Below, one piece after another: positions 10,301 through 22,300 of a stretch of DNA of 64,000 bases (position 1 is the stretch's first letter; each line of letters starts with the position of its first letter). The notes below the pieces were generated by a model that was not told the DNA's origin, did not search any database, and was given only the letters and a program-made list of their open reading frames with translations. The stretch is from positions 128,039,628 to 128,103,627 of the forward strand of contig OW240920.1 of the NCBI GenBank assembly GCA_933207985.1, in the 5' to 3' direction. This DNA comes from Pelobates cultripes. Its lineage: Eukaryota; Chordata; Amphibia; Anura; Pelobatidae. The position numbers were made by a program, and so were the translations under genes.

Positions 10301-13300
10301 TATTATGTTATATTATAATTTCAGGACGAGATGGAATCCCTGGCAAAACTGGGTCTCCAGGACAAAAAGGTAGGTGGCAAAGTAACACATCATGCAATAT
10401 TTGGAAAAAAATATATATATTTTTTATAGCGTCTGTTATAGTGCGACCAGCTAAACAACATATTTAATTCTAAGATTTTCTCTATCATCCTCTAATGACA
10501 TGTTCTAGACTAGTACAACAACTAAGGAGGCTAAATAAATACTACTGCTTTAAGTTTTGTTTACCCTAGAGGCCTAGCATTCCTAAAAAAATAATAATTC
10601 TGGGTTAAGAATAGGCTATCCTGAGAGGATAAGAAGTTGAACATTAATGTTAAGGGGGAAGGGTGGCTGGATGAAAAATACTACATAAAGTGAGAAAAAG
10701 ACAAGAAGAAAGAACAATTCCATGTTCCATAGTGTCCAATCCCTGATACTGGTGGACACTTTTTGCATGACCTCTCCTTGAAGTGAAAATAAAGAAATTA
10801 TAAAACTATAGCTCTTCCATGTTTAAGTTTGATAATAATTATTATGAATTATTAGAAGATGGGTTCTACTCTATCATTTTAAAAGCACAGAAAAAAATAT
10901 ATATCTGAGTGACAGGGTTTGACTGTAAAAGTTACTAGGCAAGATGGACTGGGAGAGATGGCACCTTAGTTTGATTGTGCAATGATTTGCACTTGCAAGA
11001 TGGCGGAGAGGGGATATGAAGAGAACTGCAGGACAAGAGAGATCCCCTTTTGAAGGTATGAGAAGAGAGGCCTAGATTGTAGGGTGGAGGCCTACTCCAC
11101 AATGGTGACAAAAGAAACAGTGGTCTGGATGAATGTTACCTAGTTACATAGCTGGAAATAGTTATGCATCCATCAAGTTCAGGGTTTCCCGCATATGTTT
11201 TTCCAAAAGAAGGTAGAAAACCCCAGTCTGAAGCACTTATCAATTTTGCAACAAACTAGGAAAAATAATTCCTTCTTGATCCCAGAATGGCAGTCAGGTA
11301 TCTCACTGGATCAAGAAGCTATTATCCCACTAATTAGAAATTTTATCCCTGTATATTCTGTTTTTGCAAGTATTTATTAAATTGCTGTTTAAACATCTGT
11401 ACAGACTCTGAGAAAACCACCTCTTCAGGCAGAGAATTCCATATTCTTATTGTTCTTACTGTAAAAAAAACCTTTCCTTTGCCTTAGACTAAATCTCCTT
11501 TCTTCCAGTCTAAATGCAGTCTCGTCTCCTATGTATAGTCCTGTTTATTAATAGTTTTCCAGCAAATGGTTTGGACAAGAAGGCACAGGAGGACCTTGCA
11601 CATACCAATCAAATTATAATAAGGCCATGGGAGTCCAATTTATCCATGCTTAAAACGTGAACCTAGTTAGGACAGAGAGGCACTTTTGTGGGCAATAGCT
11701 GTATTTTTGTAACTAGTGAGATATCACGCTGGCTCATAAACAAATCTGATGAAGCTCGATTTTAAATTGTTTAATTTGTACCTCTAATAATCTGTAGTCT
11801 ATTTGAATGACAACCTTGAATGCAAAACAAATAGCTTTAAAAATTTCTAAAAAAGCACAAAATTATATATAGATAGATATATAAACCATATATTGCAGAA
11901 GGAAATGGTAAAATTAAAAATGTTTTTGTACCTTCTAGGAGAGAAAGGAGAATCTGTTACACTCCCTTCAACGTATGGTAAGTTAACGAGTTTTTATTCT
12001 AAGATGACAATGCGAATCTCTAATGGTGATGAACATACGTTGTTTGGTAATGCTTATTTCATTCCTGCTGGTATGGACTGAAAATGGTTTCTCAATGGAG
12101 GAATTTTAAAAGGCTTTACAACACAAATACATGCAAGTCATCAAGCTTTTTTCCCCCCAACTTCTTCACAGTCATGCTTCTAGACAGAAAACTCTTGATG
12201 AGATTACTGGTCACGTTTTAGTCTTCTCTGATTAAAAAATATATATATTTGCCACCAGAGATCATAAATGTCTGATAACCGGATTCCCATGGGGCAAATT
12301 CAATGATAATATCCTTCCTTCCTGCCTTGCTTTCTCCTCCCCCCGACCCCTCTTGCCTTGTCTCCCAGTCATCTTCTTGTAGGTAGATATGAGTGGAGAT
12401 CTGTCAGGGTACCTCTTGTGATAACCTCATTGATTATGCTGGGCTTTTAGTGGCTGCCACACTGTCCCCTCTGGTTCTGAATCTTCTTTTGGTAATTTTT
12501 ACCTCGACCACTTGGCATCACCCCCTTTTAGGAGGTAACGCATGCGTGTTGACATCATCACGTTAATAACATGGAATAGCATAATTGTTTATAGCCCCTT
12601 GTGTTTTTCCATGTGGATATGATGTTAAAGCACCTCACATATAAATGGAAGTCGTTGTCAGTAGTTCAGTGCCCTGTCTTGGCTCCTTAGTCCCAAAGGC
12701 ATATTTATATATATTTATTACTCTGGTTTTGACTCAGCTATCTTTGACTACTCTGTTATCTGGTACTATATACCCAGTTTTTGTCTCTCGTTCTCCCATC
12801 TTCTGGCTCCCATTGAACTTGGCTTTTCCTTGACTATTCACTAACTGTATATATTGAGCCCGGCCACCTTAAGGACCAGTAATATGTTCTTGTGTAGTCC
12901 TGATAGGGTCGCACCATGCATTTTGCCATGATTAACCGTTTGTAAGATTCCCCACTTCAGTTGTATTATAAATCATTTCACTGAGCTCTAGGCATACTGG
13001 GCTTGATATATATCACTACATACACATTTGCATAGGATTCACAAAATAGGTTTGCGTTGCCTCTGACAGGAGAGTTAAGTTTTCCATAAAATGTAATAAA
13101 CTTTTAAAAACTGAGAAGTGACATTTTGACCACAGTTGTCCTTTAAATTTGCTTGTGTCTTTAACAGAGGGAATTTTCCCATTGAGAGAACTCTTTAGGA
13201 GGGCTTTGCACATGGGCTGCACTGGTGATGACATGCTCCCTTTCTGGCCCAACACTTCATTTTGGATTACTCTGGTTTTAAATGCCTCGGCTGATGTTTT

Positions 13301-16300
13301 GGCCCAGCCTTGTTCTGTTGGGGACACAGAAAGATTGGGGAAACAGAAAGATGCTGGACATAGAATCCTGGGATACACATATAGCTGAAGACACAGAATG
13401 CTGGGACACACATAAGTGGGACATAGAATCCTGGCATGCACATATAGCTGAAGACACAGAATGCTGGGATACAGATACAAATATAAGTGGGGACACAGAA
13501 TCCTGGGATACATATATAGCTGGAGGACTCAGAAACCTGGGATACATATATAGCTGGAAACACAGAATGCTGGGATACAGATATAGCTAGGGGCACGGAA
13601 TGTCGGGATACAGTTATAGCTGGGGGACACAGAGTCCTGGGGTACATATATAGCTGGGGGATACAAAATCCTGGGATGTATATATAGCTGGGGGACACAG
13701 AATCCTTGGATACACATATAGCTGGAGACACAGAGTACTGGGGTACATAAATAGCTGATACACAGAATCCTGGGATACACATATAGCTGGAAACACAGAG
13801 TCCTGGGTAAATATTTAGCTGGGGACACAGAATCCTGGGATACACATATAGCTGGGGTACAGAGAATCCAGGGTACAGATATAACTGGGGACACATATAT
13901 AGCTGTGGGACACAGAAAATCACAACAGGGGTTTATTTATTAAATCTTGATTTGTGGAAAATTAAGAAATATATAGCTAGGCACCAAAAAGATTGTGGTG
14001 ATACCAAATATGACAGAACTTCCCTCAGTGTAAAGAGACAAAATACTGTTATGCAACACATGCATATATCAAAATAGATTTTGAGAAGCCCTGCTTGGCA
14101 CAGAAACTCAAGAAATCATTTTCCGCAACTATCCCAGAATTCCCAGCTTCAAATGCAAATTAGCATAGGCCGGCATGTCTCAGACACCATACTGCATTTC
14201 TGCGCTCAAACTCCCATTACTCCTGGGTGGCAGCAACGATCATAGTACACATCAGCCCCAATACTTACAGTAAGAACCAACACTAGGTCCTACACTAACC
14301 TTTCGCCTTGCTTCCTTGAACTTCTGGCAAAGACATCTCTAATGAGACAGAAAGGGGTATTTTTTATATACCCCTACATGCTTATTAATTTTCTATTTGG
14401 GTTTTATTGTATGTATTATATTGTATTTGTATTCACTTTTGTATCACACAGCTATGTTACAATGCTGCCGCCTATCCTTGGTGTTCCTTATTAAGAGTTA
14501 ATAAGCATGTAGGGGTGTATATTAAAAAAAATACACCTTTCTATCCCATTAGAGATATATTTTCCAGAAGCTCAGGGAAGCAAGATGAAAGGTTAGTGTA
14601 GGACCCACCTGAGAGGTTTGTCTTGACGTGGCAGGTGGGCTGAACTCTCTCATGGCCATTGGAAAAAGCAATTAACCTCCAGCTGTTTTATCATGGGCTA
14701 TGATCAAAAGGATCAGTGATTCAGAAACCAGTTATGGTTTGAACTTGTGGTCTCATCAGAAAAAGATTTAAAAAAATTTCTATTACAATACTTTTTCCTT
14801 TGTCTCTCAGCTGCCAGGAACTGTAAGGAGCTGTTGGATCAGGGCTTGGTTCTCAGTGACTGGTACACCATATACCCAGATGGTGAAACTCAACTGAAGG
14901 TGCTGTGTGATATGGACACTGACGGAGGAGGCTGGATAGTAAGTTATCAGCAGACTTCTGTACAAATAATTATCTCTATATAATTTCTTGAAATCACAAA
15001 GTACAGTAATAATATCAAAAAACATCTAAAATAATTCTAAAAAAGTAAAGTAAATTAATAAAAAAGAAGTAAAAGTAAAGTAAGTTAAAGTACAAGAAGT
15101 CATTTTTCAATCTGTTCTTTAAAAGGCTTTACTTGGAAATTATTTCTTTAAACCAGCAAGCAAACACTTTTAAACAAATACATAAACCAAAATAAAACAA
15201 GAAAAACATTTAAAGATATGCAGTAAATGTTCATGAACGTGGTCAGATTGCATGGTTGGGCACGCCTCTCAGCTAGGGGAGTTTCTGCAGCTTCCTTCCT
15301 TTTACCCACACATCTAATTTTCAGACTAGTCCAGTAAGGACAGAAACATCATCACACTGATCAGACTATCTCTCTCCTGCCCCTGTCAGGATGTTGCAAC
15401 TTGAATAGATCCAACTGTACATGTGTCAGGCATGCCCTATGCACTTTTCCAACCTTCTTAGGGATGGGATACTGGTTAGATAAGTGGATACTTGGAGTCT
15501 GTGTGGAAAGCATAAGAAAGAAGAATCAGGGCCCAGTTACTCCTGGTAGACCCAAGGCAGCAGCCTGCCCTAAACAATAGCTCTTTAAAAGCACAACTGG
15601 GCACCTTGTAACTTTCTCCCAGAGACTGGAGCTGCCCAGGAGGGGGGAGGATGCAGTGAGAGGGCTGCAGAGTGAGAACCTTACTTCCAACAGTCTTAGG
15701 CACCACACTGTACCCCAGGGAAGCCACCCTCAAGTAAAAAGTAGGAACTGGAGTGTTGCACGTGTGTCAGTATGTATGTCAGTGTGTGCGTATCAGTATG
15801 TATGTCAGTGTATATGTCTGTGTGTGTCAGTATGTCTGTCAATATATGTGTCTGTGTGTGTGTCAGTATGCCTATCAGTGTATGTCTCTGTGTGTCAGTA
15901 TGTCTGTCAGTGTATGTGTCTGTGTCAGTATTTCTGGCAGTACTGTATATGTGCATGTGTGTGTGTGTGTATCTGAATGTGTGTCAGTGTTTCTATCTGT
16001 GTATCTGCATGTGTGTCAGGTTGTGTATCTGTCTGTATGTGTATTGGTGTGTCTGTATCTGCATACCTGTCAGTATGTGTATATGTGTCTGTATATCTGC
16101 ATTTATGTCAGTGCGTATATCTGTATATCTGCATGTGTTTCAGTGTGTATCTGTGTGTGTGTATCACAATGTGTTTTTGGCAGTGAGACAAACCATGAGA
16201 CAAGTTTTACAGTCTCTGGAGCAGGGTCATCGTCCTGGACTGCAGCCCCCTTTAGCCCTTGACGATAAGCTGCGGTCAGGGTGGGCGGCTGCTGGTGGTT

Positions 16301-19300
16301 CTGACCTTTCAGGGGTTGTAGCATTGCCCTCTGCTGCCCCCGCAGGGCCCAGTGGCCCTGTGGTGCCAGTTCCTCCAGTGGCGGAACTTGAACCATCCAA
16401 AGGATCCTCGGATGACGCCGCGGCATCTTCGGGGTCAGGGGTAGCCCCCGCTGCGCATGGGGCGGCTTACATGTGCTGGTCAGGCCCTCTAGGTCTCCAT
16501 TTGACTCCGGAATTGCGCACCAAGATAGAGAAAGGGGAATTCGTTGAAATATTTTCCTTACTCCCTATGGAGGATCTGCCTCGTGTTGATCCTGCGGCAA
16601 AAGACTCCGAAAAGGAGAAGGAGAAGTTTAGGTATCGGAAGATACCAAAAACTTTTGGTAATTGGATCAGGGCTTTTTCTATCCTGGCGAGTGTGATAGG
16701 CGAGAAGTCCCCCAATAAATGCTCATCCCTCTTTTGCTATCAGGATACGATATGGAACGCGTGCCGGACCTATGGCGGATTAGGCTGGTGGCGCTATGAT
16801 GAGCAGTTTCGCCAGCGCATAGCGGTCCGCCCATCATTGAGTTGGGACCAGATGGACATCGGCTTGTGGTTGGCCATCATGACCCGCCCGGCATCGCATC
16901 AAGGGGGCCTCTCGTCCTTTCTCGGGGGGGGCGGCGCAGGGTCTGCGACCACTGCGTCGGCCAATCAGCGTCGAACGGGCTGCTGCTGGCAGTATAACGA
17001 CGGGCAATGTAAATTCGGCACGGGTTGTCGTTTCAAGCACGAGTGCTCTGGGTGCGGCGGATCGCACCCCGCCTCCAAATGCTTTAAGCGGGGCAGGACT
17101 GGCGACAAGGGTGACGCCATGGGCTCTAAGGGCGAGGACGCCAGTGGACGTCGGCGCGATGCAACCGTGGTTAAAACGTTATAGAAATAAAAAGGCGGCT
17201 GCCTTACTCCTGGAAGGTTTTTCGTTTGGTTTTTGGATTCCCCATCAACATCGTCCGGCGTCAAAGGTATGCCGGAATTTGCGTTCGGTCTATGACCACC
17301 CTGGGGTGGTCAGGGACAAGTTGGCTAAAGAAGTGGCTTTGGGGCGTATGGCAGGCCCTTTTCGGGAATCTCCTCTCCCTGATCTCCGGGTGTCGCCATT
17401 AGGCGTCGTACCCAAGAGAGAACAGGGAAAATTTCGGCTCATTCATCACTTATCGCACCCCCAAGGGGGTTCTGTAAATGATGACATTGCATCAGAATTA
17501 TGCCGTGTTTCTTACGCCTCATTTGATGCTGCGGTTTGTATGGTCAGGGATGCCGGATCGGGGGCACTCATGGCAAAAGCAGACATCGAGTCTGCTTTTC
17601 GTCTTTTGCCGGTTCACCCGGGGTGTCATCACCTCTTAGGTTGCTATTTTGAGGGGCATTACTATGTGGACATGTGCCTCCCGATGGGCTGTGCGATATC
17701 CTGCTTTTACTTTGAATGTTTTAGTTCCTTTCTTGAATGGGTGGTGAGAATGGAGTCTGGTCACAACTCCCTCCTTCATTACCTAGACGATTTTTTGTGT
17801 GTTGGTCCCGCGCACTCCTCAATCTGCGCACATATTTTGCAGTCATTGGCGGATGTGGCCTCTGGGTTTGGTGTGCCTCTGGCGCCCGACAAGACAGTTG
17901 GCCCTTCCACGTGCCTGTGTTTCCTGGGAATTGAGATTGATTCAGTTATCGGGGAATGTCGGCTCCCAGTGGACAAACTGGTGGACTTACGGGGGTCTGT
18001 GCGGGAAGCGGGCTCCTTGCGAAAGATCACTCTTCGACGCCTTCAATCCCTCTTAGGCAAGCTGAACTTTGCCTGTCGGATCATGCCTATGGGCAGAGTA
18101 TTCAACAGGCGCCTGGCGGCTGCCACGGCTGGAATTTCGAAGCCCTTACATTTCATCCGCTTAACCAAGGCGCTCAGGGATGATCTGGTAGTCTGGGCTG
18201 TTTTCCTTGAAACTTACAATGGAAGGTCTTATTGGCAGCAGCCTGAGGTTTCGAATGCCGCGCTTCACTTGTTTACAGACGCTGCGGGTTCCTCTGGCTT
18301 TGGGGCAATCCTGGGGCCTCATTGGTGCGCAGAGCCGTGGCCTGTATCGTGGGTCGATTCAGGCCTTACCAAGAACTTGGCGTTCTTGGAGCTCTTCCCC
18401 ATCTTGGTGGCTGTTCACTTATGGGGGATGGAGCTCAAAGACAGGCGCGTCGTCTTCCACTGTGATAACCTGGGTGTGGTTCAGGCCATCAATAACCTGA
18501 CGGCCTCTTCCCCTCCGGTGGTTAGGCTATTGCGTCAATTGGTTTTGCGATGCTTGTCTCTGAACATAACGTGCCGTGCTGTGCATATTCCTGGGGTCAT
18601 GAATACCACGGCTGACTCTCTTTCTCGCTTTCAATGGCAGGTGTTTCGGAAAGCCGCTCCGGGAGCAGACTTGGAAGGCCTCCCCTGTCCCGGAGAACTA
18701 TGGTCCCTTGGCCTGAGCGGATAAGGGAATGGATACGGTCCTTGGTGTCTGAGGCGACTTGGGTCCGGTATGGTAAGGCTTGGGGGGAATGGGTTGCTCT
18801 TGAGCAGGATCATGGAGGCTACGCTTCCCCGGCGGAACGAGTTCAAGGTTTGTTACATTTGCTTTGGTTCTGGGAGGCTTGCGGGTGTTCGCCGGCTACT
18901 GTTTCTGGGAAGCTTTCCGGTCTTAGTTTCTGGTTTAACTTAACTCGGGTGCCGGATGTCACTAAGGATTTCTTGGTTAAACTTGCGATGCGTGGTTGGC
19001 GTAGGGGCCCTCGTGGGCAGGATTCTCGTAGGCCGGTTTCAGGGGCATTGCTGCTAGGAATTGCCTCAGTGCTTCCGCAGATATGTTATTCTGCTTATGA
19101 AGCCAGTTTATTTCGGTTGGCCTTTATTTTTGCCTTTTTTGGGGCCCTCCGGATTGGGGAACTAATCAGCCCTAGCAGGGGGATTCCGGGGGGTTTGTTA
19201 TTTCACGATGTGTTCCTCTTGGATGGTGCGGTGCGTTTCTTGATACGACGGTCTAAAACTGACGTTGTTGGAAAGGGTCGCTGGGTTACCCTTCGCACCA

Positions 19301-22300
19301 TCCCTAATTCGTCTGTTTGCCCAGCCTCTGCATTTCAGTCCTACTGCTCCATACGTCCGAGTCTTGCGGGTCCGTTGTTAATGCACGAGGATGGTACTTA
19401 CCTGTCTCGTTTTCAATTCCTCCGGGTATTTCGCTTGGCACTCGATATGCTGGGAATCCCGAGTGGTGAATTTGGGGGTCATTCCTTCCGGATTGGGGCA
19501 GCTACTGAAGCTTCTCAGTTGGGTTTCTCTGATCAAGTGATTCAGAGGATTGGGAGATGGGAATCTGGGAGGTTTCGTTCTTATATCCGGCCCACGCGTC
19601 TGATGGGTGCCCCCCTTGTGTTTTCTCCGCAGGGCCCGGCCGACGGATCTGGCTGATTGGGCATTCGTATATCTACTGGGCCCACCTGCGGGCAGGGGTA
19701 CGCCCGGGTGGGACGCGACTTGGAATTCCCCGGGAGCTGGCTGAGGTCCGATGGTTCGGTTTTCGGGGCATGCGCTGGGGCCAGCTCTTGCCGGAGGTGT
19801 TACAGTTAGCCACATTGTTGGGGGCCCCTGATGTATTGGTGATACACCTGGGGGGAAACGATCTTGGGGCGCTGCCTGCTTGGGGGCTTAGTGAGCTCAT
19901 TAGAAGGGATTTGGCGCGCTTGCTAGTCCTTTTCCCACAGCTCTGCTTAGTCTGGTCAGGTATAGTATCTAGGAACTATTGGCGCCGCGCGAGGGATCAG
20001 GGGGCGATTGAGCGCTGCAGGGTTAAAATCAACAAGAGGGTGTCCAAATTTGTACTCGGGGTTGGGGGTGTCACAGTGCGACACCGGATATTTGAAAAGG
20101 AAGCGGCGATCTATTTTCGCCCAGATGGGGTTCATCTCACGGATGTGGGTTTAGATTTATTTAATCTGGCGCTGCAGGACGCGTTAGAGCAGGCCATGGC
20201 GTTGGTGGGGAGTCGCGCCAGCTGATTTAGGCTTAAATGCAGCAGGCGCTAGTGGCGGGTATGGTCCTTGCCAAACCAGTTGGAAAACGAGTACACTGGA
20301 AGAAGGAATGCTGGGTCTGGTCCCTCCCCTAACCTCGGAGAGTTGTGGTAATTGGGCGTGCCCCCCGTGCCAGTAAAAGGCGGCCAGGGGTTGGCATGGG
20401 GTATTGGAAGGCCAAGGTAAAAGGCCTGTTATCTTGGACGAGGGGGGAGGGCAGGTACCCTGGAAGGGGGTACTCTAGAGTTATTATGGGTCGGTTGGCA
20501 AGGACAAGTTCTCGAGTAAATTATTGGTTGATTTATTTATGCTTGTTATTATAAATAAAGCTGTGGCCTGTTTTATACCACACTTATGTCTCTTGGTTTT
20601 AATTGGGGGGAAAATGTAATTATGATTGCATTGGTTCGCACCGCACAGTAACCACTACCTACACACATGCAATCTCTGAACCAAAACAATGCTTACAATT
20701 TGTGCTAGGTGTGTGGTCCGTCATAGATTAAGGGTTTCTCTTTAAGTGTCTCCGTGCTTGTTATATATGGTTTTTTAAAGGACAGAAAAGATTTTCTTTT
20801 AATATCCTATATGTATCCCTAACAAAACAAGAAGCATGAATAAATTGTTAAAAAATAGAAAACAAACTTTTTTCACACTTTTGCTTTTATTTTGTACTCA
20901 TCCAGTGAAACTAAAGAAAATAATCTATTGATTGTTAGATGTGTAGGATCAAAATTATGTTTTAGTAATTTTCCAATCCCCCAATGCTAAACCAATCTAA
21001 CCCTATGCTTACACTAACTCTAACCGTATACCCCTAACCATAAAACAGTATTAACCCTTATCTTTCCCTTACACTAACCCTACACCTAACCCTATCCTAA
21101 CACTAACGCTAACCCTAACCATAAGGACTTCCCTCAGCCAATATGAGTACTGATATCAGCAGATGTATTTTATAGTAACAGCATAGAGTGGTATGTGACT
21201 GACATTTCCCATGTAATGCTGAAACTTTAGCATTCTGTACTTGCCGATTACAATGAGATTAGTACTGGGCCACATTCAATTCCCAACACAGGTTACAATC
21301 AACTGCACCCCAAGAATCACGATCTGTTCAGCCACAGTGTTCTTAATGGCTATATGCAGTGCTCACTTTGAGCACTGCATAATCTCATGCTCACCAGTCA
21401 GTCTGGGGTCACAGAGGGGAGTCCAGCTATAGTTTGATACCAAGTGTTCCCTTGTGTGAGCAGAGATTTAACCCCATGTATCGACTGAATTCTGGAACTC
21501 CCTAATGTGAGCAAAGATTCAACTCTGTTCCCATCAAGACAAACCTGTCAATATGTCCTAACGGCATTAAAGGCCTTGTTTTTTTAGGACATAATGACAC
21601 ATCCTAATGTTAGTGCTTACAGTATCCTTTTAAAATAGTTTTTTGATTGACATTTATCGGAACATGTACAGCCAGGAAAACTGTACAGCCAATTGCAACA
21701 GTAGATATGAATACTATGCTGCAGACAAGAAAACACCCCAGAAATTCTCATTGACAAATCACTTCATCTCAGCATCTCAACGGTGGTAATCATTTAGACC
21801 AGTGGTTTCCAAACCAGTCCTCATGACCCACCAACAGTCTATGATTTATGTATTTCCCTGTATTATTCCATTGGAGATACTGTCAATACCGGACTGTTGG
21901 TGGGTCTTGATGACTGGTTTGGGAAACACCGCTCTAGACTATCATAACCTACACATGTCAGAAAAGATCAATGCTATAGGATTAATTTTCCTTCCTTTTT
22001 AACCTAGGTTTTCCAAAGACGTTGGGATGGATCAGTTATTTTTTTTCGTGACTGGAAAACATACAAAAAGGGGTTTGGCAGCCGCCTGAATGAGTTTTGG
22101 TTGGGGAACGATAATCTTCACATGTTAACCTCTGCAGGTAATGATATCATTGGAACCTTCATTTCTGAAACATAGATATAATGCCACACGTCTTACATTT
22201 GTGATGTAGGACAAAGAAGTAAATATTGTGGCCCGATTACTTGCCCTAGAAACCCTTATAATTTTCCATCTGTAGCTTGTCATGTCACAAGACAGGCTCT

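Larger units (their letters stand above)
16195..20574 (+). mobile_element. Ngaro-type (DIRS order) tyrosine-recombinase retrotransposon
   Basis: Four overlapping open frames occur in the order gag-like (16195-17184), RT/RNase H (17111-18724), tyrosine recombinase (18634-19656) and SGNH hydrolase (19557-20225). They are followed by an untranslated tail with an AATAAA at about 20554. This gene order, with a hydrolase after the recombinase, is that of vertebrate Ngaro elements. None of the frames is interrupted. The outer limits are not fixed: the 5' side merges into a GT array, and I could not identify the split direct repeats expected of the family. Base composition is more GC-rich than the surrounding intron 5. 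Confidence 0.85.

Noticed and set aside
10370..11938. Counterpart of the 36-bp collagen exon in gene 1
   Set aside because: No in-phase GEP-type triplet stretch with splice sites could be seen in this intron.
15772..16194. N-terminal extension of the Ngaro gag-like frame through the GT array
   Set aside because: The extension is pure microsatellite translation; protein-like composition begins at about 16195.
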